Below, piece by piece: positions 36,802 through 46,986 of a DNA stretch of 64,000 nt. The notes under the pieces are model-generated. The model worked only from the letters and a program-made list of their open reading frames with translations, was not told the DNA's origin and ran no database searches. Position 1 is the stretch's first letter. Each line of letters opens with the position of its first letter. The DNA comes from Pararhizobium sp. IMCC21322 (GTDB taxonomy: Bacteria > Pseudomonadota > Alphaproteobacteria > Rhizobiales > GCA-2746425). The stretch is taken from the NCBI RefSeq assembly GCF_030758295.1, contig NZ_CP132335.1:186001-250000 (forward strand), given 5' to 3'. The translations under genes and the position numbers were made by a program.

Positions 36802-39800
36802 ATGACAGAAAGTGGCACCTCATTGACCCTGTTTGATGCCCTGCCCAGCGGTTCCACGCAAAATGGTTCCCACCTGAACGCTTCCTTACAGCCGGAGGCA
36901 CCGACGCGCCTTAAAAACCGGAATGTGACGGCGGTCCTCGGTCCAACCAACACCGGGAAAACCTATCTCGCCATCGAGCGCATGCTGGGCCATGAGAGCG
37001 GCATTATCGGGCTGCCCCTGCGTCTGCTCGCCCGCGAGGTCTACAACAAGCTGGTCATGCGCGCTGGCGAAGAAAACGTTGCGCTGGTCACTGGCGAAGA
37101 AAAGATCATGCCCAAAGCGGCACGGTATTTTGTCTGCACCGTAGAAGCGCTGCCGAACTACACACAATGCGCCTTCGCCGCCATCGATGAAATACAGTTG
37201 GCCTCCGACCTGGATCGGGGTCACATTTTTACCGACCGGTTGCTCAATCTGCGCGGGACACAGGAAACCCTGCTGCTGGGCGCAGAAACCATGCGCCCCA
37301 TTATCGAAAAACTTCTACCGGGCGTGAATATCGTCACCCGGCCGCGCATGTCGGTGCTGGCCTATACCGGGTCGAAAAAGCTGACACGACTGCCAACCCG
37401 TTCAGCCATTGTGACATTTTCCGCCAATGAAGTTTATGCCATCGCCGAGCTGATTCGTCGCCAGCGTGGCGGCGCGGCGGTCGTTCTTGGTTCGCTCAGC
37501 CCCCGCACACGCAACAAGCAGGTGGAGCTTTATCAAAACGGCGATGTGGATTTTCTCATCGCCACGGATGCCATTGGCATGGGTCTAAATCTGGATGTCG
37601 ACCATGTCGCCTTTGCCGCGGACAGCAAATATGACGGGTTTCAGTTCCGCAAGTTGAATGCGGCTGAAATTGGCCAGATTGCCGGACGTGCCGGGCGTCA
37701 CTTGCGCGACGGAACCTTTGGCGTCTCCCACGCAGTCCCGCCCCTGGACGAAGAAATGGTGAAAGCCATTGAAAACCATCGCTTTCAGCCCGTAAAAATC
37801 CTGCAGTGGCGCAATCGCACACTGGATTTTTCAACCATTGACGATTTGCGCAGAAGCCTGGAGGTCACCCCGGATATGCCGGGCCTGACCCGCGCACCGC
37901 CATCGGATGACTGGGAAGCTCTGGACCGGTTATCACGCGATCCTGAAATCACCGATCTGGTGACCAGTTCGGACCGGGTTGAACTGTTATGGAATGCCTG
38001 CCGCATTCCCGATTTTCAGAATATCTCACCGGCCCAGCATTCAGATCTGGTCAATCATATTTTCCGTTTTATCGCCAAGGATGGCAAAATAGACGAAAAC
38101 TGGTTTGGCAAACAGGTAGAACGGGCAGATAAACCCGTCGGTGATATTGACACTCTGGCCGGACGGATTGCAGAAATTCGGACCTGGACCTTTGTAGCCA
38201 ACAGGGCCGACTGGCTGGAAGATGCATGGACCTGGCAAGAAGCAACCCGCGCTGTTGAAGACCGTCTGTCGGACGCCCTTCATGATCAGTTGACCCAACG
38301 ATTTGTCGACCGCCGCACAAGTGTGCTGATGCGGCAATTGAAAGAGAAGACTATGCTTGATGCAGAGATTACAGCAACCGGAGATGTCCTGGTTGAAGGC
38401 CACCATGTTGGCCAATTATCCGGCTTCCGTTTCCAGCCTGACCCGTCAGCCGAAGGTGTTGACGCAAAGGCGGTTCGCGCAGCAGCAGATAAAACACTGG
38501 CAGATGCAATTGCCAAAAAGGCAAGCAAGGCTTCCATAAGTCCGAACGAGGATTTCACCCTGGCCGCCGACGAATCTATTCGTTGGCGCGGCGAGGTGAT
38601 CGCCCGCGCACTGGCCACCGAACAAATGCTGCAGCCCCGCACATTGCTGCTGGCAGATGAACAATTGAATGGCGCGCCACGTGACCAGATCCAGGCGCGG
38701 CTTGATCTGTGGCTGGATACGCACATCAAGACTTTGCTGAAACCGCTGTTTGATTTGAAAGAAGCAGAAAACCTGTCCGGCATTGCACGCGGCATGGCCT
38801 TTCGTCTGTCAGAAAACAATGGCGTCATGGCACGTGCCGACATTGCAGATGACGTAAAGGCGCTGGATCAGGAAACCCGCGCTGGTCTGCGGCAACTGGG
38901 TGTGCGGTTTGGCGCATTCCACATTTTCGTGCCGCAATTGCTGAAGCCCGCTCCGAGCAAATTGCTGGTGGATTTGTTTGCGCTTCACAAAGGTGAGGCT
39001 GAACTGCCGGGCCGGGAAGAAATTCCTGCCATGTCGGCAGCCGGGCGCACATCGGTTCCTGTCGATCCCGCCTTTCAGGCCGATATTTACCAGATGGTCG
39101 GCTTCAAAATATGCGGCAAGCGTGCGGTGCGGATCGACATTCTGGAACGACTTGCAGATCTCATCCGGCCATTAATGGCGTGGAAACCCGGTGGTGAGAG
39201 CGCAAAGCCGCAAGGTGCTGTTGATGGACCCGGCTTTACCATAACGGTTGATATGACATCCCTGTTGGGCTGTGCCGGTGAAGACTTCAATGAGGTTCTG
39301 AAATCCCTTGGCTATCGCATGGAGCGCAAGCCGGTTGAAAAACCGGTTGAGCCAAAGCCTGCCGAAGGGGCTGCACAAGAAGTTGCTCCAGAAACTGCAA
39401 CGGAAGAAACGGCATCGGATGCTGCTTCGGAAAGCCCCGCTGTAGCGACTGAAAAAGCCTCAGTAGAAACAACTTTGGTTGAGCCGGCTCCAATTGAACC
39501 AGACTCAGTTGAATCGGCTCCTGCAGAACCACCAAAAGAAGATCCAGCACCGGTCGAAGCCGTTGCGCAAGCGGACGCACCATCCACGGAAGAGCCTGCA
39601 GTTGCGGACGCAACTCCGGAAGTGACCCCAGAAGTTGTCCCGGAAACTGCCCCTGGAACTACCTCAGATACTGCCTCCGAAGCGGCTCCGGAAGAGACCA
39701 ATGGAACGACGGCAGAGACAGTTGCTGAAGAAGAAGCCTTTATTGAAATCTGGCGGCCAAAGTCGCGGTTTCACAATGAACGCGCTGGCGGCAGACGCGA

Positions 39801-40017
39801 TAACAAACGCAACCAGAATCAGAAACCTGGCAACAACAATAAGGGTGAGAAGCAGGGCAAGGGCAAACGTCCGTCCGGCAAGCGCGATCAGGATCGCAAT
39901 GCCAAAAACAAGGGCGCTCAGGGCAATCGGCCACCAAGGCCGGAAAAGAAAATTGATCCCGATTCCCCATTTGCAGCGCTGGCGGCCCTGAAACAGGATT
40001 TGATCAAAAAGAAGTAG
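36802..40017 (+). CDS. Suv3-like DExH RNA helicase with long acidic and basic tail
   Basis: About 1,070 residues (GTG 36787 is an alternative start). The helicase core has Walker A VLGPTNTGKTYLAIERML, the DExH box as AAIDEIQLASD, motif IV/V region LIATDAIGMGLNLDVDHVAF and motif VI EIGQIAGRAGRHLRDGTFG, closest to mitochondrial Suv3-type helicases. The C-terminal 220 residues are low complexity: a Glu/Ala/Pro-rich repeat-like stretch (about 850-980) and then a Lys/Arg/Asn-rich tail (NKRNQNQKPGNNNKGEKQGK). The tail probably binds RNA or RNase partners. It is followed 12 bp later by an S4-domain gene. Confidence 0.9.
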   Translation: MTESGTSLTLFDALPSGSTQNGSHLNASLQPEAPTRLKNRNVTAVLGPTNTGKTYLAIERMLGHESGIIGLPLRLLAREVYNKLVMRAGEENVALVTGEEKIMPKAARYFVCTVEALPNYTQCAFAAIDEIQLASDLDRGHIFTDRLLNLRGTQETLLLGAETMRPIIEKLLPGVNIVTRPRMSVLAYTGSKKLTRLPTRSAIVTFSANEVYAIAELIRRQRGGAAVVLGSLSPRTRNKQVELYQNGDVDFLIATDAIGMGLNLDVDHVAFAADSKYDGFQFRKLNAAEIGQIAGRAGRHLRDGTFGVSHAVPPLDEEMVKAIENHRFQPVKILQWRNRTLDFSTIDDLRRSLEVTPDMPGLTRAPPSDDWEALDRLSRDPEITDLVTSSDRVELLWNACRIPDFQNISPAQHSDLVNHIFRFIAKDGKIDENWFGKQVERADKPVGDIDTLAGRIAEIRTWTFVANRADWLEDAWTWQEATRAVEDRLSDALHDQLTQRFVDRRTSVLMRQLKEKTMLDAEITATGDVLVEGHHVGQLSGFRFQPDPSAEGVDAKAVRAAADKTLADAIAKKASKASISPNEDFTLAADESIRWRGEVIARALATEQMLQPRTLLLADEQLNGAPRDQIQARLDLWLDTHIKTLLKPLFDLKEAENLSGIARGMAFRLSENNGVMARADIADDVKALDQETRAGLRQLGVRFGAFHIFVPQLLKPAPSKLLVDLFALHKGEAELPGREEIPAMSAAGRTSVPVDPAFQADIYQMVGFKICGKRAVRIDILERLADLIRPLMAWKPGGESAKPQGAVDGPGFTITVDMTSLLGCAGEDFNEVLKSLGYRMERKPVEKPVEPKPAEGAAQEVAPETATEETASDAASESPAVATEKASVETTLVEPAPIEPDSVESAPAEPPKEDPAPVEAVAQADAPSTEEPAVADATPEVTPEVVPETAPGTTSDTASEAAPEETNGTTAETVAEEEAFIEIWRPKSRFHNERAGGRRDNKRNQNQKPGNNNKGEKQGKGKRPSGKRDQDRNAKNKGAQGNRPPRPEKKIDPDSPFAALAALKQDLIKKK

Positions 40018-40029
40018 GGTGCGGTCTTT

Positions 40030-40416
40030 ATGGGGGATGATGCCCGTCAACGGCTCGACAAATGGCTCTGGTATACCCGGATCGTCAAGACCCGCAGCCT
40101 TGCACAGAAACTGGTGAAGGGTGGGAAGGTCCGCGTTAACAATGAACGTGTTTCATCACCCAGCCATCCGCTGAAAACAGATGATGTGTTGACTGTAACC
40201 TTGGCGCGGCAGGTCAAAGTCCTGAAATTCGTCGGTGCTGGCACACGGCGCGGACCGGCTGTGGAAGCTGTTACGCTTTATGAGGATTTGACGCCGCCAC
40301 CGGTTCCAATGACAGCGGAGGAACGCGCGACAAAGGGGCGTGCGCCGGCCCCAGAAAAACGACCCGATAAGCGCGCCCGTCGCGATCTGATCCGCCTGAA
40401 AGGAACAGATGACTAA
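40030..40416 (+). CDS. S4-domain RNA-binding protein (Hsp15 type)
   Basis: 128 residues. The S4 domain covers residues 5-65 (QRLDKWLWYTRIVKTRSLAQ, KLVKGGKVRVNNERV), followed by a proline- and lysine-rich tail. Hsp15 proteins bind stalled 50S subunits carrying tRNA. The gene follows the RNA helicase by 12 bp and likely shares its transcript. Confidence 0.92.
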   Translation: MGDDARQRLDKWLWYTRIVKTRSLAQKLVKGGKVRVNNERVSSPSHPLKTDDVLTVTLARQVKVLKFVGAGTRRGPAVEAVTLYEDLTPPPVPMTAEERATKGRAPAPEKRPDKRARRDLIRLKGTDD

Positions 40417-40512
40417 ATTCCGGCCATTCGCCGCATTGCTTTTGCTTGAGCTTTGCCGGAAAACCGGATAGCAAAACTGGAAATTCAGAATGCCCGTCTC
40501 AGGAGCCGACAC

Positions 40513-40851
40513 TTGACCTACATCGTCAACGACAATTGCATTAAGTGCAAATACATGGATTGTGTTGAAGTCTGTCCCGTAGACTGTTTCTACGAGGGTG
40601 AAAACATGCTCGTGATTCATCCAGACGAGTGTATCGACTGCGGAGTCTGCGAGCCTGAATGCCCAGCGGAGGCCATTAAACCTGACACAGAGCCCGGCCT
40701 GGAAAAATGGCTGCGGATCAACACGGAATACGCCGACAAATGGCCAAATATTACAATCAAGCGTGAATCGCCCGAAGACGCCAAGAAATTTGATGGCGAA
40801 GAAGACAAGTTTGAAAAATATTTCTCGGAAGCACCCGGCGAGGGTGACTGA
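40513..40851 (+). CDS. fdxA: 7Fe ferredoxin FdxA
   Basis: 112 residues starting at TTG 40513, preceded by AGGAG at 40501-40505; this gives the invariant N-terminus [20 protein letters not shown]. The cysteine pattern of a [3Fe-4S][4Fe-4S] ferredoxin is complete ([18 protein letters not shown], then [12 protein letters not shown]). In this group fdxA sits beside carD. Soluble electron carrier. Confidence 0.95.
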   Translation: MTYIVNDNCIKCKYMDCVEVCPVDCFYEGENMLVIHPDECIDCGVCEPECPAEAIKPDTEPGLEKWLRINTEYADKWPNITIKRESPEDAKKFDGEEDKFEKYFSEAPGEGD

Positions 40852-41496
40852 TCGATCCTTTCGCACATGCGAAATAAGTGACGGCTGACCGATCTCATTG
40901 CCATCTAATTGGCAAAAATCGGCAGCGAATATGTCAGCAATATTTACCCTTAATTTGTGCAGTGCCAGAAATCGTTGATTTTTCCGGTTTTTTTTGCTAT
41001 ATATAGATTGACATCAAATTTTATCGAGTAGGTCTCAGGTCGATTTTCGAATCTGCTGACGGCAAAGTGTCTCATGATACCTTCCATTGGGCAGTTTTTT
41101 GATCCGCTTGAACTGCACGATTTGAATTTGAAACCAGCCTTGCGCCTGTCACTCATGCAAGAGGGTCCGAGAGCGGATCACTTCTTGAAGGATGACGGAG
41201 TGTAAAGTTGGACTTAATCGCGGTCACGCGGGTTTTAGGGACCTTTCGATATTATGATTTGGTTGACGGAAAAGTGCAAAGAATCTGGCAATGCAATCAT
41301 CGACAGAGATGATGTCATTTGCGTGGGTACCGTGAACAAGACGAACGTCGGAACACCGTCAATCCTGAAACGAACCATCTAACAAGCAGGCATAGCAACA
41401 AAGATAAGGCAGAGTTTCATCTGTCTTTTCCAGTGTGCATAAAACCGTCCGGTCTGACGGAACTGATCAGTGACCGGACAGAGGAGTAGAAAGCGT
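40852..41496. other. Intergenic region upstream of carD
   Basis: 645 bp, more AT-rich than the genes around it (TATATATAGATTGACATC near 40996-41013). A 43-codon open frame (41074-41205, starting MIPSIGQFFDPLEL, ending LKDDGV) is the only small candidate gene and has no ribosome site. A regulated carD promoter or an unrecognised small RNA could lie here. Confidence 0.4.
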
Positions 41497-42093
41497 ATGG
41501 CAGTCAAGAAAACAACACAGCGTCACGGCTTCAAAGTAAGCGAGTACATCGTCTATCCGGCCCATGGTGTCGGCCAGATTACCGCTATCGAGAAGCAGGA
41601 AATCGCTGGCATGGAACTGGAACTCATTGTTATTGATTTTCTCAATGACAAGATGACTTTGCGTGTTCCCGTTGCGAAAATCGATAGTGTCGGCATGCGC
41701 AAATTGGCAGACGAAGCGACCGTCGCCAAAGCATTGAAGACCGTTGAGGGCCGCGCCCGCATCAAGCGGACTATGTGGAGCCGTCGCGCGCAGGAATATG
41801 AAGCAAAAATCAATTCAGGCGATCTGATTTCAATTTCTGAAGTTGTGCGCGATCTGTTCCGCTCCGAAAATCAGCCGGAGCAGTCCTACAGTGAGCGTCA
41901 ATTGTATGAAGCGGCTCTGGAACGCATGTCCCGCGAATTGTCTGCGGTGAACAAGCAGACTGAAACCGAATCTGTTCGTCTCATTGAATCACATCTGGCA
42001 AAAAGCCCACGCCGTGGACCAAAAACCGCGGAAGAAGATACGGCCGAAGAAACGACTACGGAATCGCCCAGCGCGGCAGTTGCTGCTGCATAG
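41497..42093 (+). CDS. carD: CarD-family transcriptional regulator
   Basis: 198 residues from ATG 41497 with GAGGAG upstream. The N-terminal RNA-polymerase-interaction (Tudor-like) domain reads FKVSEYIVYPAHGVGQITAI and the following helical DNA-binding part has GRARIKRTMWSRRAQEYEAK and LYEAALERMSRELSAV. CarD stabilises open promoter complexes, including rRNA promoters. The C-terminal 30 residues are a Glu/Thr/Ala tail. A strong terminator follows. Confidence 0.95.
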   Translation: MAVKKTTQRHGFKVSEYIVYPAHGVGQITAIEKQEIAGMELELIVIDFLNDKMTLRVPVAKIDSVGMRKLADEATVAKALKTVEGRARIKRTMWSRRAQEYEAKINSGDLISISEVVRDLFRSENQPEQSYSERQLYEAALERMSRELSAVNKQTETESVRLIESHLAKSPRRGPKTAEEDTAEETTTESPSAAVAAA

Positions 42094-42146
42094 GCAGTCG
42101 GTTTCGGCGCTGCTGTTCTCTGGCAGGCATCAACAAAACAATTTGG

Positions 42147-42177
42147 ACCGGGGCTGTTATCCAGCCCCGGTTTTTTT
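42147..42177 (+). terminator. Rho-independent terminator of carD
   Basis: A perfect 10-bp stem (ACCGGGGCTG/CAGCCCCGGT) with a 5-nt loop is followed by seven T residues. Confidence 0.95.
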
Positions 42178-42289
42178 ATGCATTCCTCGTTTCGGGGCTG
42201 GCCTTTATCGTGCGCCCAATTGACTCACAGGTGATCCAGTTTCGAACATGATGCGTAAATAAGACAAAGAACCGGTAGTGGAGTGTCTT

Positions 42290-43156
42290 ATGAGCGACGA
42301 TCATTCAGCACGCAGAAAGTTCGTGCGAAGCGCCATGAAAGCGCCGTATCTGGAACGCGAAGAAGAACATCAACTCGCGGTCCGCTGGAAAGAAGCAGGC
42401 GACCAGGAGGCTTTGCACAAGCTCACATCCGCCCACATGCGGCTGGTGATATCCGTCGCTGGCAAGTTCCGCTATTTCGGCCTGTCCATGAGCGACCTCA
42501 TCCAGGAAGGCCATGTCGGGCTTCTGGAAGCGGCGGCGCGGTTCGACCCGGCGCGTGAAGTGCGGTTTTCAACTTATGCGACCTGGTGGATCAGAGCCTC
42601 CATCCAGGATCATATCCTGCGCAACTGGTCTATTGTGCGGGGCGGAACCAGTTCTGCTCAAAAATCCCTGTTTTTCAATCTGCGGCGGCTGCGCGCAAAA
42701 CTGACACAGGCCAATGGCGGCGTTCCCACCCATGAGACTTTCACAGAGATTGCCAGCGCTATTGGCGTTTCGGTGAAAGATGTTGCCAATATGAATTCTC
42801 GCCTCTCCGGACCGGATATGTCCCTGAACGCACCGCTCACTGAGAGCGATGGCGAAAGCGCTGATCGCCAGGATTTTCTGGTGGATGAAACGCCAAACCA
42901 GGGTGTGACTGTTCCCGAGGCGATGGACCGCGAACGCCGCTCTTCATGGCTGAAATCCGCCATGACCGTGTTGTCCGAGCGTGAATTGCGCATCGTCCGC
43001 GACCGCCGCCTCAGCGAAGAGGGCGCAACGCTTGAATCACTTGGAAATTCACTTGGTATTTCCAAAGAACGCGTCCGCCAAATCGAGTGTCGCGCTCTGG
43101 AAAAGCTGAAAACCGCTCTGGTTGAAAACCAACCCAATGACGCTGCCTTTATCTGA
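42290..43156 (+). CDS. rpoH: RNA polymerase sigma-32 factor (RpoH)
   Basis: 288 residues from ATG 42290 (GTG 42278 is a weaker alternative; GTGGAG lies before the ATG). Region 2 carries GLSMSDLIQEGHVGLLEAAA and VRFSTYATWWIRASIQDHIL, and region 4 ends in ATLESLGNSLGISKERVRQI. The RpoH-box-like segment between regions 2 and 3 (SSAQKSLFFNLRRLRAKL) is intact, which marks a heat-shock sigma factor. Likely one of two RpoH copies, as in many rhizobia (RpoH2-like); which one is not certain. Confidence 0.9.
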   Translation: MSDDHSARRKFVRSAMKAPYLEREEEHQLAVRWKEAGDQEALHKLTSAHMRLVISVAGKFRYFGLSMSDLIQEGHVGLLEAAARFDPAREVRFSTYATWWIRASIQDHILRNWSIVRGGTSSAQKSLFFNLRRLRAKLTQANGGVPTHETFTEIASAIGVSVKDVANMNSRLSGPDMSLNAPLTESDGESADRQDFLVDETPNQGVTVPEAMDRERRSSWLKSAMTVLSERELRIVRDRRLSEEGATLESLGNSLGISKERVRQIECRALEKLKTALVENQPNDAAFI

Positions 43157-43589
43157 TCTTGATAACGGGTTCCGGATTGAACCGGGACCCACAGCCAAAG
43201 CTGACCGATCCGGGTGCCGGTCACATACAGCTTAACAGCTCACAAATCCTCCGGATCCGCACAGGATTGAAAACCTTTCGACAACAGACCGAGATGATTT
43301 TTCGGCATTACGACGCGCACAAAATGCGAACGCGTTGACGCTGAAAGCCAAGTTGATCAAAGCTCAAATTCTCGGTTTTTTCAAAACAAACAAAAAGCTG
43401 AACCTGACTTAAGCTTTAGCTTATTTCATACGACGCCACCGTGGCACGTAACGTCACTGATAACCTCGTTTTCATGTACCCGGCAACACGCCGAAATCCG
43501 GCCCGGTTGATCGCATCTACGATAATCGGCACCACCGCAGCAAAGACCACTGGCCCAATTATCCAGGGCGCAAAGCTGGCGATAGAGCG
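43157..43589. other. Intergenic region between rpoH and the ABC exporter permease
   Basis: 433 bp between convergent genes. An imperfect hairpin GGGTtCCGG/CCGGgACCC at 43167-43190 may terminate rpoH. On the minus strand, the frame of the permease stays open for about 57 codons after its TAG (to about 43417) with a hydrophobic, protein-like translation (SFAPWIIGPVVFAAVVPIIV), but without a good start codon. Confidence 0.4.
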
Positions 43590-46181
43590 CTACAATTCAC
43601 GCAACACCGGTGCAGCTTTCTGACCAAGCAGCCGCCATGTGCCTGCCAGGCCGAAGCCCACCGTCAACACAAGGGCGGTCAACAGGGCTGAGAATGCGAC
43701 AGAAGGCAGGAAGGTGAAATCAGCGCCCATGATACGCTCCAGCACAAACCAGGATGCCGCTGAACCGGCAATCAGACCGAACACCGCTGTAACCGTGCCC
43801 AGCAGCAGATATTCAAGACCAAAGGCCTGGATCAGCTGTCGCCGCGTGGCACCCAGTGTTTTCAGAATAACTGCATCATAGACACGGTGTCGCTGGCCTG
43901 CCGCCAAAGCACCACCCAGCACCAGAATACTGGCTACCAGCGCAATGCTGGCCGCTACGCGCACGGCCAGCGCCAATTGGCCGATGACTTCGTTCGCCTG
44001 ATCCAGCGCATCCTTCACCCGCACACTCGTTACTGCCGGAAAGGCCGATGTGATGGATTTCAGCACGGCAAACTCGGCATCTTCCGTCGAGCCTTCCGGA
44101 TAGGTCAGTGTGGCCAGATGCGTATGCGGCGCACCGGCGAACGTATTGGGCGAAAACACCAGCACAAAATTGATCGCCAGTGTTTCCCATTCCACTTCCC
44201 GCAGATTGGCAATTTCGGCTGTGATTTCGCGGCCAAGCACATTCACCGACACTTCGTCGCCGATCTTGAGGCCAAACTCACCGGCCAGTTCTGAATCATA
44301 GGATACCAGCGGCTTGCCCTCATAATCGGCAGGCCACCATTCACCCTCTGTCAGCTTGGAATTATCCGGCATGGTTGCGGAATAGGTTATGCCGCGATCA
44401 CCCCTGAGGGCCCATGCGGACCCCGGAGGAGCTTCAATTTCCGACACCGGAACGCCAGCCAAAGACATCATCCGCCCACGCAGCATCGGCACACTTTGCA
44501 CATCGCCAGTTGGCGCGACAGCGCGCACGCCTTCCTTGAAGGTTTCCAGATCATCGTTCTGAATATCCACAAAGAAAAAGCTGGGCGCCTGCTCCGCAAT
44601 TGTGGAGCTGAGTTGGCGTCGTAAATTGCTGTCGATCAGCGTCAGACACACCAGAAGCGCAAGGCCCAGACCCAGCGACAGAACCACACTTGGCGTCAAC
44701 GCACCCTTGCGGTGCAGATTGCCAATGGCCAGCCGCCATGGCGTGGATTTCGGGCGCGGTACGCGTTTGGCAATGGCCATGATAATCTCGGCAACCACCC
44801 GCAACAAAATAAACGCAGCCGCACAGGCGCCCACAAATACGGTTGCAATAAAGGGATCATAGGACAGAAAAATGGCTGCACTGGCCAGCGCTACAGCTGA
44901 AGCCAGAAAGGCAATCAGGTAAGGCCAGCCCGGCAGTCCGGACCCGGCACCGGCCCCATCACGAAACAGGGCCGTCGGCGAGATATCCTGGATTTTTCCA
45001 AGCGGCCAAAGGGCAAAAACCAGCGTCGTCAGAACACCATACAAAACCGCCAGCGCCAGTTCCTGCGGATAGATGCCCATCGCCGTTTCCACCGGCAGCA
45101 CATTGCGCAAAAATCCGCTGGCCAAAAACGGTATGGCAGCACCAGCCACCAGACCTATGGCGATGCCAACAAGAGCCAGCACCATGATCTGAAACAGATA
45201 GATGCGGAACACAAACCCGCCTGATGCACCCACAGATTTGAAGGTCGCAATGACTTTCTGCTTGGTGTCCAGATAGGCGCGAACCGCATTGGCAATACCA
45301 ACGCCGCCCACAACCAGCGCCGTCAGCCCGACCAATGTCAGGAACTGGGCAAAGCGTTCAATATTGCGGCGCAGACCCGGAGAGGCATTGTTGCGCGTAT
45401 CGATATCCCAACCCGCCAGCGGAAATTTCTCTTCCGCATCGGCCTCAATGCGTTTCAAATCAGCATCTGAATTGCCATTTGCAGGCAAATTCACCCGATA
45501 AACCCAGTCCATCAGACTTCCAGGTTGAATCAATCCGCTATCCCGCAACGCGGGTTCCGAGAGCATCAATCGCGGTCCGAAACCAAATCCAGTCGAAAGC
45601 CGATCCGGCTCCAGCGTCAAAGTATCCGTAATGAGAACTGTCAAATCACCGATTTGCAACGTGTCGCCCACAGCCAGATCAAGCCGCGCCAGCAATTCAG
45701 GAGCCGCCAACGCACCCCATTGGCCATCAGCAGTTGATTGCGGTGCCAACAGGCTGGCAAAATCCGCACCGGAGGCTGTTTCAACCGTACCGGTCAGAGG
45801 ATACAACCCATCAACCGCTTTCAGCTCCACAAGGGTTTGATCAGCCCCGTCAGAGCGCCGCGCCATGGCACGTGTGGTTGCAATCTGGGATACCTTGCCC
45901 AGAGCCTTGATATAGGCCAGTTCTTCGGCAGCGGCTTCGCGGTGCACCAGCTCAAAGGAAATATCACCGCCCAGAATGGTGTTACCACCCTGCGAGATGC
46001 CTTCGCTGAGCGAGCGTGACACCGAGCCAACACCGGCAATGGCCGTCACACCCAGTGCCAGACAGGCCAGAAAAATGTAAAACCCTTTCAGGCCACCGCG
46101 CAATTCCCGCAAGGCAAAGCGCAGAGACAGGCCTGCACGGCGCGAACCAGCAATCGGTTGAGGCATCGCGGGCGCACTCAT
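43590..46181 (-). CDS. ybbP: ABC transporter permease, YbbP type (FtsX family)
   Basis: 863 residues with ten hydrophobic segments in the MacB/FtsX arrangement: an N-terminal helix before a large periplasmic domain, FtsX bundle (VGLTALVVGGVGIANAVRAY, DTKQKVIATFKSVGASGG), and a second FtsX domain at the C-terminus (YDAVILKTLGATRRQLIQAF). Together with the upstream ATPase and the opposite arylesterase it forms the conserved ybbA-ybbP-tesA locus. Presumed to act on lipids or lipoproteins in the envelope; the substrate is unknown. Confidence 0.93.
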   Translation of the reverse strand: MSAPAMPQPIAGSRRAGLSLRFALRELRGGLKGFYIFLACLALGVTAIAGVGSVSRSLSEGISQGGNTILGGDISFELVHREAAAEELAYIKALGKVSQIATTRAMARRSDGADQTLVELKAVDGLYPLTGTVETASGADFASLLAPQSTADGQWGALAAPELLARLDLAVGDTLQIGDLTVLITDTLTLEPDRLSTGFGFGPRLMLSEPALRDSGLIQPGSLMDWVYRVNLPANGNSDADLKRIEADAEEKFPLAGWDIDTRNNASPGLRRNIERFAQFLTLVGLTALVVGGVGIANAVRAYLDTKQKVIATFKSVGASGGFVFRIYLFQIMVLALVGIAIGLVAGAAIPFLASGFLRNVLPVETAMGIYPQELALAVLYGVLTTLVFALWPLGKIQDISPTALFRDGAGAGSGLPGWPYLIAFLASAVALASAAIFLSYDPFIATVFVGACAAAFILLRVVAEIIMAIAKRVPRPKSTPWRLAIGNLHRKGALTPSVVLSLGLGLALLVCLTLIDSNLRRQLSSTIAEQAPSFFFVDIQNDDLETFKEGVRAVAPTGDVQSVPMLRGRMMSLAGVPVSEIEAPPGSAWALRGDRGITYSATMPDNSKLTEGEWWPADYEGKPLVSYDSELAGEFGLKIGDEVSVNVLGREITAEIANLREVEWETLAINFVLVFSPNTFAGAPHTHLATLTYPEGSTEDAEFAVLKSITSAFPAVTSVRVKDALDQANEVIGQLALAVRVAASIALVASILVLGGALAAGQRHRVYDAVILKTLGATRRQLIQAFGLEYLLLGTVTAVFGLIAGSAASWFVLERIMGADFTFLPSVAFSALLTALVLTVGFGLAGTWRLLGQKAAPVLREL

Positions 46182-46921
46182 GCGCTTTGCAGCAGCACGT
46201 CGCCCGCTGCGCGATCTTCAAAAATCTCGCCGGAACGAATGGCGACAACGCGCTCGCAGGAATTTGCGAGACCTCCATCATGGGTCACCAAGACAAGTGT
46301 CATGCCGCGCTCTTTTTGAATTTTGAACATCAGATTGGTAATTTCCTGGCCGGTTTCATCATCCAGATTGCCGGTTGGCTCATCAGCGATCAAAATGGCT
46401 GGTCTGGGTGCAAGGGCTCTGGCGATGGCAACGCGCTGCTGCTCCCCGCCCGACAGTTCAGACGGGTAATGGGTCACACGCTCTCCAAGTCCGACACTTT
46501 CCAGCTCACTGCGCGCCCGGTCAAAAGCGTCCGGCACACCGGCCAGTTCCAGCGGCACGGCAACATTCTCCAGAGCTGTCATGTTGGCAATCAGGTGGAA
46601 GGACTGGAAGACAATTCCGATATGCCGTCCGCGAAACACAGCCAGCTGATCTTCACTGAGTTTCTCAAAGGATTGTCCGGCAATCTCCACAACGCCGCTA
46701 TCAGCCCGCTCCAGTCCGCCAATCACCATCAACAGGGTCGACTTGCCGGATCCACTGGGACCAATAAGTCCTAGCGAGGTGCCACGTTCGACTTCAAACG
46801 AAAACCCTTTCAGAATATGTACCCGGCCCGCACCGGAGCCTAGGCTTAGATGCACATCATCAAGACGGATTGCGGGCGCTGCCAGCTGATCAGTGTTCTG
46901 GGAAGAAGGTATTTCGTTCAC
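46178..46921 (-). CDS. ybbA: ABC transporter ATPase, YbbA/LolD type
   Basis: 247 residues with Walker [21 protein letters not shown], signature [20 protein letters not shown], Walker [13 protein letters not shown] and H-loop LVTHD. It overlaps the permease start by 4 bp (ATGA). MacB/LolD-type ATPases drive mechanotransmission rather than classic import. Confidence 0.94.
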   Translation of the reverse strand: MNEIPSSQNTDQLAAPAIRLDDVHLSLGSGAGRVHILKGFSFEVERGTSLGLIGPSGSGKSTLLMVIGGLERADSGVVEIAGQSFEKLSEDQLAVFRGRHIGIVFQSFHLIANMTALENVAVPLELAGVPDAFDRARSELESVGLGERVTHYPSELSGGEQQRVAIARALAPRPAILIADEPTGNLDDETGQEITNLMFKIQKERGMTLVLVTHDGGLANSCERVVAIRSGEIFEDRAAGDVLLQSA

Positions 46922-46986
46922 GGATTAAAGCCCTATATAGTTCGGAAGCGGCATGAAAAGACTGTTGGTCATATGGGACACTTCTG

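Noticed and set aside
41074-41205. 43-codon frame upstream of carD.
   Set aside because: Without ribosome site or homology support it cannot be called a gene; noted only within the intergenic entry.
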